Notes under the pieces: model-generated | Database searches by the model: none | What the model was told of the DNA's origin: nothing | The model's input: only the letters and a program-made list of their open reading frames with translations | From: Sulfuricella sp. | Lineage (GTDB): Bacteria > Pseudomonadota > Gammaproteobacteria > Burkholderiales > Sulfuricellaceae | DNA: 20,525 bases | NCBI GenBank assembly: GCA_019911785.1 | Contig: JAIOJM010000143.1 | Coordinates: 1-20,525 of the forward strand | Reading direction: 5' to 3' | Shown here: positions 1 through 8,808 of the stretch, one piece after another | How the letters are laid out: each line of letters starts with the position of its first letter | How positions within the stretch are numbered: the first letter of the stretch is position 1 | Made by a program: the position numbers and the translations under genes

Positions 1-318
1 CGCCTGCTGGCAGCCCTGAAAGAAGCGCACAAACGTTTTCCCACTGGCACCTATGCCATCTGGTACCTGATCACAAGCCCGGAACCAGTGCGCCACTTTC
101 ACCGTCAATTGACTGTCAGCGGGATCAAGCCGATACTCACCACGGAGATCCACCTCGCTCCGCTCAACAACTTTCAACTCAACGGCAGCGGCATGACGAT
201 CATCAATCCGCCATGGAAACTCGACGCGCAACTGGGCGAACTGTTGCCGGAATTGCTGGTCGCGCTAGGCGCGGAAAAAAGCGGCAAAATTCGCCTGGAA
301 TGGACCGTGCCGGAGTGA
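1..318 (+). CDS. rlmJ: 23S rRNA (adenine2030-N6)-methyltransferase RlmJ, C-terminal part
   Basis: The gene enters from the left edge in frame 1 and ends at TGA 316-318, giving 105 residues of the C-terminus. RlmJ methylates A2030 of 23S rRNA using S-adenosylmethionine. The visible part carries the RlmJ tail pattern: an IWY motif (about residue 20 of the fragment), a long segment leading to GSGM-(x)-INPPW, and an ending in W-x-VPE that matches the E. coli protein as I remember it. The catalytic DPPY motif would lie to the left, outside the window. It converges on the XRE gene at 406-666, with a palindrome between them. The family call is confident; the start and regulation cannot be seen. Confidence 0.9.
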   Translation, partial: RLLAALKEAHKRFPTGTYAIWYLITSPEPVRHFHRQLTVSGIKPILTTEIHLAPLNNFQLNGSGMTIINPPWKLDAQLGELLPELLVALGAEKSGKIRLEWTVPE

Positions 319-336
319 TCCAATCCGCCAGCATCT

Positions 337-370
337 GTAGGTTGGGGTTCGCGGGCTCACCCCAACCTAC
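337..370. repeat. GTAG-headed REP-like palindrome between convergent genes
   Basis: A perfect 11-bp inverted repeat (GTAGGTTGGGG ... CCCCAACCTAC) encloses a 12-nt loop. It begins with the GTAG tetranucleotide typical of REP palindromes mobilised by RAYT transposases in beta- and gammaproteobacteria. It lies 18 nt after the rlmJ stop and 35 nt past the stop of the convergent XRE gene. It could end or protect both transcripts, although no T-run follows on either side. Only one copy is seen here and no RAYT gene is present, so the REP assignment is inferred. Confidence 0.65.
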
Positions 371-405
371 CGGGCTATTTGGTTCAGGTTCGACTGACTG
401 CAAGG

Positions 406-666
406 TTATGCTGCATGCTCAAGCGGAATCTCCCAGCCGGGAAACACGAGTACGGCGGGATGGCACTTGAGGGCACGAGCAAGAACCTTCGCACGCTCGA
501 CACCTAAATTCACTCGGCCGTTCTCGATGGCCGAGATGGTGGATTGAGGGATACCAGTGAGCTCGGAAAGTTGGCTTTGGCTTAGTTCCTGGAGTTCACG
601 CAAGATACGGACAGACTCCCCTACCGAGACCTCAACTCGCTTTTTTGCAGGGCGGAATTCTTTCAT
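406..666 (-). CDS. XRE-family helix-turn-helix protein (orphan antitoxin-like)
   Basis: This is an 86-residue protein with a central Cro/C1-type HTH at about residues 22-70, including LSQSQLSELTGIPQSTIS and IENGR, a typical recognition-helix region. The domain resembles HigA-like antitoxins that bind DNA and repress their own operon. The start is ATG at 666 because an AGGAGG Shine-Dalgarno (674-679) sits 7 nt upstream. A longer frame to 717 would bury that site inside the gene. Such antitoxins usually have a RelE/HigB-type toxin next to them. Here only 54 nt separate it from recQ upstream and rlmJ converges downstream, so no toxin is visible. It may be a solitary regulator or a leftover of a toxin-antitoxin pair. 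HTH family is confident; function is not. Confidence 0.82.
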   Translation of the reverse strand: MKEFRPAKKRVEVSVGESVRILRELQELSQSQLSELTGIPQSTISAIENGRVNLGVERAKVLARALKCHPAVLVFPGWEIPLEHAA

Positions 667-720
667 TTCATGGCCTCCTGTAATCATGGGCAGTAACTGG
701 GGTTCCTTCGTTACCACACG

Positions 721-2565
<1,845 letters not shown>

Positions 2566-2580
2566 GGTCGGTCGAGCGGA

Positions 2581-2595
2581 TAAAATGCCATTTTA
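2581..2595. promoter_or_regulatory. 15-bp palindrome upstream of recQ, possible operator
   Basis: TAAAATG-C-CATTTTA is a perfect odd-length palindrome with 7-bp arms, 15 nt upstream of the recQ ATG. Read on the recQ strand it includes a TAAAAT that could act as a -10 element, so a protein bound here would cover the recQ promoter or transcript start. It does not fit the LexA box form I know. Operator function is inferred from symmetry and position only. Confidence 0.35.
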
Positions 2596-2673
2596 CCCTT
2601 TCATGAGCTTCCCGGGTTATGCAATGCTCCGGGTCGACTCTGATTGATAGGGCGCAGTTGTGTTATTGTTTCT

Positions 2674-2681
2674 GTTAAACT
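2674..2681 (+). promoter_or_regulatory. Possible extended -10 promoter for the small charged protein
   Basis: TGT-TAAACT forms an extended -10 element, with no convincing -35 hexamer 16-18 nt upstream. If used, it would give a leader of roughly 85-90 nt before the TTG start at 2776, and that leader would include the hairpin at 2708-2726. Weak support. Confidence 0.25.
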
Positions 2682-2707
2682 AACTGATCTTCGATCTGTA
2701 CTTCAAA

Positions 2708-2726
2708 GAGCCTGGCTTCCGGGCTC
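2708..2726 (+). promoter_or_regulatory. Leader hairpin upstream of the small charged protein
   Basis: GAGCCTGG-CTT-CCGGGCTC forms an 8-bp stem with one G-U pair and a 3-nt loop, about 50 nt before the TTG start at 2776. It is not followed by a T-run, so it is not an intrinsic terminator. It may be a structural element of the 5' leader; function unknown. Confidence 0.4.
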
Positions 2727-2775
2727 GGCTTCATTTCCTTTCTTAATCACGAATACCAGCTTAAAGGGTGACAAC

Positions 2776-2937
2776 TTGGCACAACCTAATTTTCAATATG
2801 AAAAGCGTCAGAAAGAGCTGGAAAAGAAAAGAAAAAAAGAAGAAAAAAAACAGCAGAAGCTGAACAAAACCCAGCCCCAGGAAAATCCGGATCAGTCTCC
2901 GGATGAGGGCAGCGCCGATCAGCCTCCGTCTGAGTAA
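2776..2937 (+). CDS. Small highly charged Lys/Glu-rich protein of unknown function
   Basis: A 53-residue protein beginning (M)AQPNFQYEKRQKELEKK, with a dense run of Lys and Glu to about residue 34 and then a Pro/Gln/Asp/Ser-rich acidic tail. The first part could form a single charged helix; the tail looks disordered. There is no membrane segment and no domain I can name, although I have the impression that short proteins opening with AQPN-(x)2-YEKRQ recur in betaproteobacteria. The start is TTG 2776, supported by AAAGGGTG 5 nt upstream; an in-frame extension to 2644 has no such support. The coding sequence holds A7 (2832-2838) and A8 (2843-2850) runs that are prone to slippage. It ends only 4 nt from the stop of the convergent nuclease gene. 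Confidence 0.7.
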   Translation: MAQPNFQYEKRQKELEKKRKKEEKKQQKLNKTQPQENPDQSPDEGSADQPPSE

Positions 2938-2941
2938 AAGG

Positions 2942-4375
2942 TTACGGTTTTCCCTCAGTCATCTTTACGAAGATGGCCGAGTCCCCCAATGCCGGTATAG
3001 TGACTTCCCAGTTCATTTTCTTGATGTAGTCGGCCAGCGCCTGGGCGGCGTGCGGTTCGCCGTGAACCACGAAGGTTTGGGCGGGTGGGCGCCTGAACTG
3101 TTTGAGCCAGTGCAGCAGGGCGGCCTGGTCGGCATGGGCCGAGAACCCGCCGATCGTATAAATTTCCGCGCGCACGGGAATGTCCTTGCCGTAAATGCGC
3201 GTCGTTTTTGCCCCATCCACCAGCCGTCTTCCCAGCGTGCCCTGGGCCTGGAAACCGGTGATCAGGATGGTGTTCTGCCTTTTTCCCAGATTGTTGATCA
3301 GGTGAAACTTGATGCGTCCGGCATCGCACATGCCGCTGGCGGAAATAATGATCGCACCGGAATGGATGTCGTTCAGAGCAATGGATTCTTGCGCGCTGCC
3401 GGTGAAAGTGAGCTTTAGCGGAGTGTGGTTTTTTGTCTGCCAGGCGGTGAGTTTCCTCGCCTCCTCGTCGAACATTTCCATGTGCCGCATGGTGATATCC
3501 GTGGCTTTGGTCGCCATCGGCGAATCCACATAGACGGTCAGATTCCTGAATCGCCCCTGGCGGGTGAGTTCCTGAAGAAAATAGATGATTTCCTGCGTAC
3601 GGCCCACGGCGAAGGCGGGAATGATGACATTGCCTTTTTTCCGGTACAGCGTGTCATTGATGGCATGCACGAATTCTTCGGTGGTCGATGGCAGGTCCTT
3701 GTGCAGCCGGTCGCCGTAGGTGGATTCGACGAACAGGATATCGGCTTCTTCGATGATGGAGGGGTCGCGCAGGATAGGCTGGCCGGGCTGCCCCAAGTCC
3801 CCCGAGAAGACCAGCTTGGTCTGCTTGTCTTTCTCCTTGACCCAGACTTCGATAATGGCCGATCCCAGAATATGGCCGGCATCCCGGAAGCAGCAGTGTA
3901 CTGACGGGTGCGGGGAGGTCTGCATATCGTAGGAAACCGGCGCCAACCTGCCCAGGCAGATCTCCGCTTCGGCCATGGTGTACAGTGGAGTGGCTTCTGC
4001 ACTGAGCTTGCGCTTCTTCCTGGGTTTTTCCTCCCGCCGGCGGTTTTCCCTGCTGGCTTCGATTTCCTGAATGTGGGCGGAATCCGGCAGCATGACTCCA
4101 AGCAGGTCGGCGGTGGCGGTCGTGGTGTAAATCTGACCGTCAAAACCCGCCGCAACCAGTTTGGGCAGCAGGCCGCTATGGTCGATGTGGGCGTGAGTCA
4201 GCAAGACAAAAGCGATATCCCGGGGAAGGAACTTGAAGGGTTGCGCATTCAGCTTGTCGGCTTCGTGGCCGCCCTGGAACATGCCGCAATCCACCAGGAA
4301 TTTGACCTCCCCGGTTTCGATCAGGTAGCAGGAGCCGGTGACCTGCTGGGCGGCGCCGAGGAAGGAAATTTTCAC
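2942..4375 (-). CDS. Metallo-beta-lactamase fold, beta-CASP ribonuclease family protein
   Basis: A 477-residue zinc-dependent nuclease of the CPSF73/YSH1-like beta-CASP group, expected to cut RNA in the cytoplasm. Metal ligands are all visible: HAHIDH (61-66), the His of DAGHILGS (168) and the Asp of SGDLG (193). The beta-CASP motifs follow: ESTYGDR (217-223), the SAHAD His (414) and the VVHGE His (438). A Lys/Arg-rich stretch at 109-123 could touch nucleic acid. The start is GTG 4375, chosen because GGAGGT lies 5 nt upstream. It follows ygfZ by 19 nt on the same strand, so the two probably form an operon. Related genes are widespread in proteobacteria, but their physiological substrate is not established, so no symbol is given. 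Confidence 0.9.
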   Translation of the reverse strand: MKISFLGAAQQVTGSCYLIETGEVKFLVDCGMFQGGHEADKLNAQPFKFLPRDIAFVLLTHAHIDHSGLLPKLVAAGFDGQIYTTTATADLLGVMLPDSAHIQEIEASRENRRREEKPRKKRKLSAEATPLYTMAEAEICLGRLAPVSYDMQTSPHPSVHCCFRDAGHILGSAIIEVWVKEKDKQTKLVFSGDLGQPGQPILRDPSIIEEADILFVESTYGDRLHKDLPSTTEEFVHAINDTLYRKKGNVIIPAFAVGRTQEIIYFLQELTRQGRFRNLTVYVDSPMATKATDITMRHMEMFDEEARKLTAWQTKNHTPLKLTFTGSAQESIALNDIHSGAIIISASGMCDAGRIKFHLINNLGKRQNTILITGFQAQGTLGRRLVDGAKTTRIYGKDIPVRAEIYTIGGFSAHADQAALLHWLKQFRRPPAQTFVVHGEPHAAQALADYIKKMNWEVTIPALGDSAIFVKMTEGKP

Positions 4376-4394
4376 TTGTGACCTCCGGGTATGT

Positions 4395-5411
4395 CTAGAC
4401 CGGGTAGGGCAGGGGCAGGAACTGCAGGGCCGGACCCTCCGGGGTTTTAAAGTGTACCGCGCCGGTTTCCGCGCTGCCGGTGGGGATCACCGCCAGCAGG
4501 TCGTAGCCGCCATCGGGGGCGGGCTGGGCATTCACCACCATGCCTGCCGTCGGCTCTGCGCCGGACAGCTCGTCTCCTGGCTGGGGCACGCTGTCCGAGT
4601 CGAGGTGGGCAAGATACAAACGGCGTTTGACCTTGCCGAGGTATTGCGTGCGCGCCACGATTTCCTGGCCGGTGTAGCATCCCTTGGGGAAGCTGACGCC
4701 GCCGTTGGCCTCGAAATTCGCCATTTGCGGGGTGAACTGCTCCTGGGTCTGGGGCAGGATGACCGGGATGCCGGCGTGGATTTCCAGCCATTCCCAGCAG
4801 GCGCTGCCGACCGGGGTAGCTAGCCTGCTTAATTCCGCCCACAGGGCAGGCCCTTGTTCCGGGGCTACAACGATCTCGAAGCGCGTGGCGCCGAGCCGGA
4901 TGATCGTTCCCTTGTCGTGGCGGACGATCCCCATCAAGTCCGGCGGCAGTGCGCCGATGGCTGCCTGCGATAATGCTTCGGCACCCTTGCCGGCCATGCC
5001 GAGACGCACCGATTCGTTTCCAGCATCACGCACCTTGACCTTGGAACGCAGCACGTACATCATCAGCCGCTTCTGGATGCCGGCTTGCAGCGTGGCAGGC
5101 AGTTGCAGAAAATAACCGTCAGCGTCCCGCCACAGCAGGAAGCTTGCCAGCATCCGTCCTTTGGGCGTGCACAGGCTGTTGTATTGCGCGCGGTCGGTGG
5201 CCAGCCTGACATCGTTGGTGGTCTGGCCCTGCAGAAAGGTCTGACTGTCCTCGCCATTGACGCCGATCACGCCGCGATGGGAGAGGTCGGTGAGTATGGT
5301 GCCGGACTGTGCGGCCAGCAATTCTTTTTCCGGATTACCGAAATGAATGGCATGATCGTTTTCCAGGGTGGCGCCCGCTTTGATGAGATGGTCTTTCCAG
5401 GTGGGATTCAT
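4395..5411 (-). CDS. ygfZ: tRNA-modifying / Fe-S cluster maintenance protein YgfZ
   Basis: A 338-residue folate-binding protein related to the glycine-cleavage T protein. YgfZ supports Fe-S enzymes such as MiaB and needs tetrahydrofolate. The signature KGCYTGQE lies at 243-250 with the conserved Cys at 245, followed by IVARTQYLGKVKRRL. The N-terminal GcvT-like fold includes LQGQTTNDV (about 60-68). The ATG at 5411 has no strong Shine-Dalgarno. A plausible promoter lies at 5444-5472. It is divergent from ygfX, the same neighbourhood as in E. coli, where sdhE also sits there; sdhE is absent here. The nuclease gene follows 19 nt downstream. Confidence 0.95.
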   Translation of the reverse strand: MNPTWKDHLIKAGATLENDHAIHFGNPEKELLAAQSGTILTDLSHRGVIGVNGEDSQTFLQGQTTNDVRLATDRAQYNSLCTPKGRMLASFLLWRDADGYFLQLPATLQAGIQKRLMMYVLRSKVKVRDAGNESVRLGMAGKGAEALSQAAIGALPPDLMGIVRHDKGTIIRLGATRFEIVVAPEQGPALWAELSRLATPVGSACWEWLEIHAGIPVILPQTQEQFTPQMANFEANGGVSFPKGCYTGQEIVARTQYLGKVKRRLYLAHLDSDSVPQPGDELSGAEPTAGMVVNAQPAPDGGYDLLAVIPTGSAETGAVHFKTPEGPALQFLPLPYPV

Positions 5412-5443
5412 AATTCTGACGGAGTTTGAAAGTGATGATGGTT

Positions 5444-5472
5444 AACATAAGGCCATTTGGCCATTTTTACAA
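5444..5472 (-). promoter_or_regulatory. Candidate sigma70 promoter of ygfZ
   Basis: On the minus strand, TTGTAA (5472-5467) and TATGTT (5449-5444) are separated by 17 nt, each matching 4 of 6 consensus bases. The predicted transcript start near 5437 gives a leader of about 26 nt. The spacer contains two overlapping copies of AATGGCC, which may be a binding site or chance. Confidence 0.42.
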
Positions 5473-5487
5473 GGGTTGCGGACGGGG

Positions 5488-5916
5488 ATGCTGACGATCG
5501 CGGTCGGTCCGTCTCGGCGGCTGGCGGGTTTGCTCGCGGGTATGCATGGTTTTGCCGCCGCCCTGTTCTGGCTGGCGCCACTGCCGCACTGGCTCGCCGT
5601 CTTGCTGATGGCGGTGCTTCTCGGCAGCGCCTGGCATACTCTGCGGCGCGATGGTTTCCGTTCCCTGCGGCATTCGCTGATTGCATTGCGGCTCGATGCC
5701 GATTGTCGCTGCGAATTCCAGACCCGCGCCGGGGCATGGCACGAAGCCGCTCTGCTCGGCAGCAGCTTCGTTGCCCCTTATTTGACCGTGCTGAATTTGA
5801 AACCGGCGGGTGGCCGCCTGGTGAAACATCTGGTGATTCTTCCGGATGCAGTTGATGCGGAAGATTTCAGGCGGCTGCGGGTGTGGCTGAAATGGCGATG
5901 CAAGAAGGCGGTTTAA
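5488..5916 (+). CDS. ygfX: YgfX (CptA)-family small membrane protein
   Basis: A 142-residue protein with two close hydrophobic helices (about 11-29 and 33-47) and a cytoplasmic C-terminal domain ending in LPDAVDAEDFRRLRVWLKW, which matches the E. coli YgfX pattern of an acidic DEAE-type segment before a W/R-rich tail. In E. coli, YgfX (CptA) was reported as a toxin acting on MreB/FtsZ, antagonised by SdhE (CptB); later work links YgfX with SdhE function instead. The start is ATG 5488; an in-frame TTG at 5476 is less likely. It is divergent from ygfZ, as in enterobacteria, but no sdhE is present here. A truncated second copy of its 3' end lies at 8834-8940. The family assignment rests on topology, tail motif and neighbourhood. 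Confidence 0.8.
   Translation: MLTIAVGPSRRLAGLLAGMHGFAAALFWLAPLPHWLAVLLMAVLLGSAWHTLRRDGFRSLRHSLIALRLDADCRCEFQTRAGAWHEAALLGSSFVAPYLTVLNLKPAGGRLVKHLVILPDAVDAEDFRRLRVWLKWRCKKAV
5834..5916 (+). repeat. Direct repeat, left copy (ygfX 3' end)
   Basis: This 83-bp segment at the end of intact ygfX matches 8858-8940 in the same orientation at 66 of 83 positions by hand, without gaps. It includes an unbroken 21-bp block starting at 5851. The two copies flank the GGDEF-EAL gene. Confidence 0.85.
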
Positions 5917-5932
5917 TTCGACTATGCTGCCG

Positions 5933-8719
5933 TTATGGGCGCATCACCTTATTCCCTTTGCAGGCGGCAATAATCCTGTCCATGACATCTCCCCGCCGTA
6001 GCCATTTGGCAAAACCCTCCGCGGGGAGCGGCCGACTGAAAACATATCCTTGAACCTCGTCGCAACCCAGTTCACACAATAAGGCGAGTTGTGCCTCGTT
6101 TTCCACGCCTTCGGCGATAACTTTGAGTTTGAGGCTTTTGGCCATGCCGATTACCGTCGTCACGATAGCCACATCCTCTGCGTCGTGCGGGATGCCTTGG
6201 ACGAAGGATTTGTCGATCTTGACCGTGGTGATGGGAAAGCGCTTCAGATTGCTCAGGGATGAATAACCGGTGCCAAAGTCGTCGATATCGATCCGAACCA
6301 CGCCCAGAGCCCCCATTTTATGGAAAACATCCAGGATGTATTCGGGGTTCTGCATCAACAAGCTTTCGGTAACCTCGAGTTCCAGAAAATCGCCGTCAAG
6401 CCCGGAATCATCGAGGGCGCGGGTGACATGCTGGAGCAGGTCGTTGTGCTGAAACTGGCGGGCGGAGAGGTTGACGGCCACTCGCATTGGCGGGAAACCC
6501 GCGTCCATCCAGATCTTGTTTTGTATGCAGGCGGTGTGAATCAGCCAGTCGCCTACCTGGTTGATCAGGCCGGTTTCTTCGAGCAGCGGGATGAACTCGA
6601 TGGGCGACACGATGCCACGGCGGGGGTGGACCCAGCGGAGCAGTGCTTCCATGCCAGCGGTTTTCCCGGTGTCGAGGCTGATCTTGGGCTGATAATACAG
6701 GACGAATTCGCCACGCTCTACTGCGTGGCGCAGGCTGTTTTCCAGTTCTAGCCGGCCCAGCGCCTTGATGTTCATCTCCTTGGCATAGAACTGGAAATTG
6801 TTCCGGCCCGTTTCCTTGGCGTTATACATGGCGGCGTCGGTATTCTTGAGCAGGCCGTCCATGTCGGTATTATCCGTGGGGTAGATGCTGATGCCGATGC
6901 TGGCAGTGATGAAGGCTTCATTGCCGAGCAGGTTGAAGGGGGGAGAGAGTTCGTTAATGATCTTCTGGGCGACACCGCTGGCATCCTCCGGCGCGGCGAT
7001 CTGCTCCAGGATCACGGTAAATTCGTCGCCCCCGAGCCGGGCGGCCGTATCTTCTTCCCGTACGCAGGTTTTGATGCGCTCCGCGACGCCCTTCAGCATC
7101 AGGTCGCCGATATGGTGCCCCAGGGTGTCGTTGATGGTCTTGAAGCGGTCCAGGTCGATAAACATCAGGGCGAGCATCTGGTTGTCGCGATCTGCCCGGG
7201 CGATGGCGTGGGCCAGGCGGTCACGAAACAGGGTGCGGTTCGGCAGGCCGGTGAGAGAGTCATAGTGGGCCAGGAATTCCATACGCGCTTCGGCGTGCTT
7301 GCGTTCGATGACGATACGGGTGAGATTGCAGGCGATTTCTATCAGACGCAGGTCGTGGGGATCGGAGTTGTCGTGCTCGCGGTAATAGGTCGCTACCAAG
7401 CCCAGCACGCTGCCGGTGGTGGAATGGATAGGCGCAGCCCAGCGGGCCTGCAGTCCGTGGCGCAATGCCAGTTCGCGGTAGTCTGCCCAGACCGGTTCGC
7501 TGGACATGTCCAAGCTGGCATGCGCTTCGCCCATTGTGCCGGTTCTGGCGAAGGTGTCGGCAGTGGGAGGGATGACGAGGCGCTTTGCTGCCGAGAGGAA
7601 ATCCTTCGAGATGCCGTAGGCTCCGGCGTGCTGCAGCCGTCCCTGATCATCGCTGAGCAGGATGGTGCAAAACATTCTGCCGGACTGCGCCTCGATGTTG
7701 TGCGCCAGGATTTCAAGCACTTCTGGCAGGGATGCGCCGCTGACGATCTGCTCCAGTACCTGCTTTTCACCGCTTAAGAGGGCTTCCGTGCGTTTGCGTT
7801 CGGTGATATCGTGAAAGCTCCATACCCAGCCTGCGCTTTGTTCGGCTATCCACTGTGGCTTCGAGGTCAGCTCGAAGGCGGGCCCATCTGTCAGGTCAAT
7901 GATTTCCGGACCAGCGTCGTCGCTTTGGGGGGGCGTTTCCCTGAGTTGCCTGAATTTTTCCAGGAACCACTTCGGGTCGGACAATTGCTTGGCGATCGCG
8001 CCCAGGATCAGGTTGTTGTCCCGGGAAGCGACGATGTGATCCGGGATTTGCCACATTTCGATAAACCGGTCGTTGAAGCTTGCGATCCTGCCCAGGCGAT
8101 CCACCACCAGAATGCCGTCTGCCGTGGATTCCAGGGTTGCCGCCAGGATGGAAAGGGATTGCTGCAGATCCGACTCCGTTCGCCGGCGCTCGTTGATTTC
8201 ATTTACCGCCAGATGCAGGGCGCGCATGGGGAAAATTCGCAGGACAAAGAAGATGGCACTACCTAGCAGCGCTCCGAGCACCCCGACCAGAGCAGTATTG
8301 ATTAGCAGGGGGTGCAGGGAACGGGTGATCTCGATGCGGGCGAAAGGAGCGACAGAATTTTTGAGCTCGGCGGTGCGCGTGACAAGTGGCTCACCCAATT
8401 TCCCGAGAGTTTCTGCGACGAGATTGTTTTCCGTGTCGAAAATACGGTGGGTTTCTTGCTTGCCGCCCAGCGGGTCGGCTTCCAGCATTTCTATCAGGCG
8501 GGCGAGCCTGGCCTGCTTGGTGGGGTGTTTGGCGCCCTGTTCCTTGGCAGGGTCGTTAACGAGGGCGGCATAAAGGTCCGCTTTGGTTTGGGCGGCGGTG
8601 GCTTCTTCCTGGTAGCCGAGGGAAAAGTAGGTCAGGGGCAAGATGAGCATGACAATGAAGGCCGCAGCTCCCGCGATCAAGCTGATGGCCAGACCTAGTT
8701 TTGAATCGGCTTTGTCCAC
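5933..8719 (-). CDS. Membrane PAS-GAF-GGDEF-EAL cyclic-di-GMP turnover protein
   Basis: A 928-residue protein counted from GTG 8719. Order: TM helix (about 8-32), extracytoplasmic region (about 35-138) without a recognised domain, TM helix (about 140-165), PAS (about 190-305) ending in a DITERK linker, GAF-like domain (about 320-470), GGDEF (about 480-645) and EAL (about 655-915). The cyclase site is intact (GGDEF at 563-567) with an RxxD inhibitory site (REED) five residues before it. The EAL domain keeps EALLRW, NLS, the E of EVTE, DDFG, the K of KIDK, EGVE and QGY, so both making and breaking of c-di-GMP are possible. GTG 8719 is preferred over a frame reaching 8854: AGGGA lies 5 nt upstream and a TATACT -10 falls inside the longer frame. 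It lies between two copies of the ygfX 3' end. Confidence 0.93.
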   Translation of the reverse strand: MDKADSKLGLAISLIAGAAAFIVMLILPLTYFSLGYQEEATAAQTKADLYAALVNDPAKEQGAKHPTKQARLARLIEMLEADPLGGKQETHRIFDTENNLVAETLGKLGEPLVTRTAELKNSVAPFARIEITRSLHPLLINTALVGVLGALLGSAIFFVLRIFPMRALHLAVNEINERRRTESDLQQSLSILAATLESTADGILVVDRLGRIASFNDRFIEMWQIPDHIVASRDNNLILGAIAKQLSDPKWFLEKFRQLRETPPQSDDAGPEIIDLTDGPAFELTSKPQWIAEQSAGWVWSFHDITERKRTEALLSGEKQVLEQIVSGASLPEVLEILAHNIEAQSGRMFCTILLSDDQGRLQHAGAYGISKDFLSAAKRLVIPPTADTFARTGTMGEAHASLDMSSEPVWADYRELALRHGLQARWAAPIHSTTGSVLGLVATYYREHDNSDPHDLRLIEIACNLTRIVIERKHAEARMEFLAHYDSLTGLPNRTLFRDRLAHAIARADRDNQMLALMFIDLDRFKTINDTLGHHIGDLMLKGVAERIKTCVREEDTAARLGGDEFTVILEQIAAPEDASGVAQKIINELSPPFNLLGNEAFITASIGISIYPTDNTDMDGLLKNTDAAMYNAKETGRNNFQFYAKEMNIKALGRLELENSLRHAVERGEFVLYYQPKISLDTGKTAGMEALLRWVHPRRGIVSPIEFIPLLEETGLINQVGDWLIHTACIQNKIWMDAGFPPMRVAVNLSARQFQHNDLLQHVTRALDDSGLDGDFLELEVTESLLMQNPEYILDVFHKMGALGVVRIDIDDFGTGYSSLSNLKRFPITTVKIDKSFVQGIPHDAEDVAIVTTVIGMAKSLKLKVIAEGVENEAQLALLCELGCDEVQGYVFSRPLPAEGFAKWLRRGDVMDRIIAACKGNKVMRP

Positions 8720-8752
8720 ACGTTTCCCTGTTTGATGATCCCATCGATCTTC

Positions 8753-8758
8753 AGTATA
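8753..8758 (-). promoter_or_regulatory. -10 element for the GGDEF-EAL gene
   Basis: TATACT on the minus strand would start transcription near 8746, about 27 nt before the GTG at 8719. No matching -35 hexamer is seen at 16-18 nt, so an activator or weak constitutive use is possible. Its position argues against the longer reading frame of the gene. Confidence 0.4.
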
Positions 8759-8808
8759 TATGAACGAATCATACAATGGGGTGCGGGTGCAGCGGTGTGC
8801 CCAACTGA

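Noticed and set aside
2581..2595. LexA (SOS) box upstream of recQ
   Set aside because: The site has no CTGT-N8-ACAG form; it is only a generic palindrome.
5917..5932. nadB fragment after intact ygfX (to prove a larger duplication)
   Set aside because: Beyond the ygfX stop the two repeat copies lose similarity; the shared ATGCTG is too short to count.
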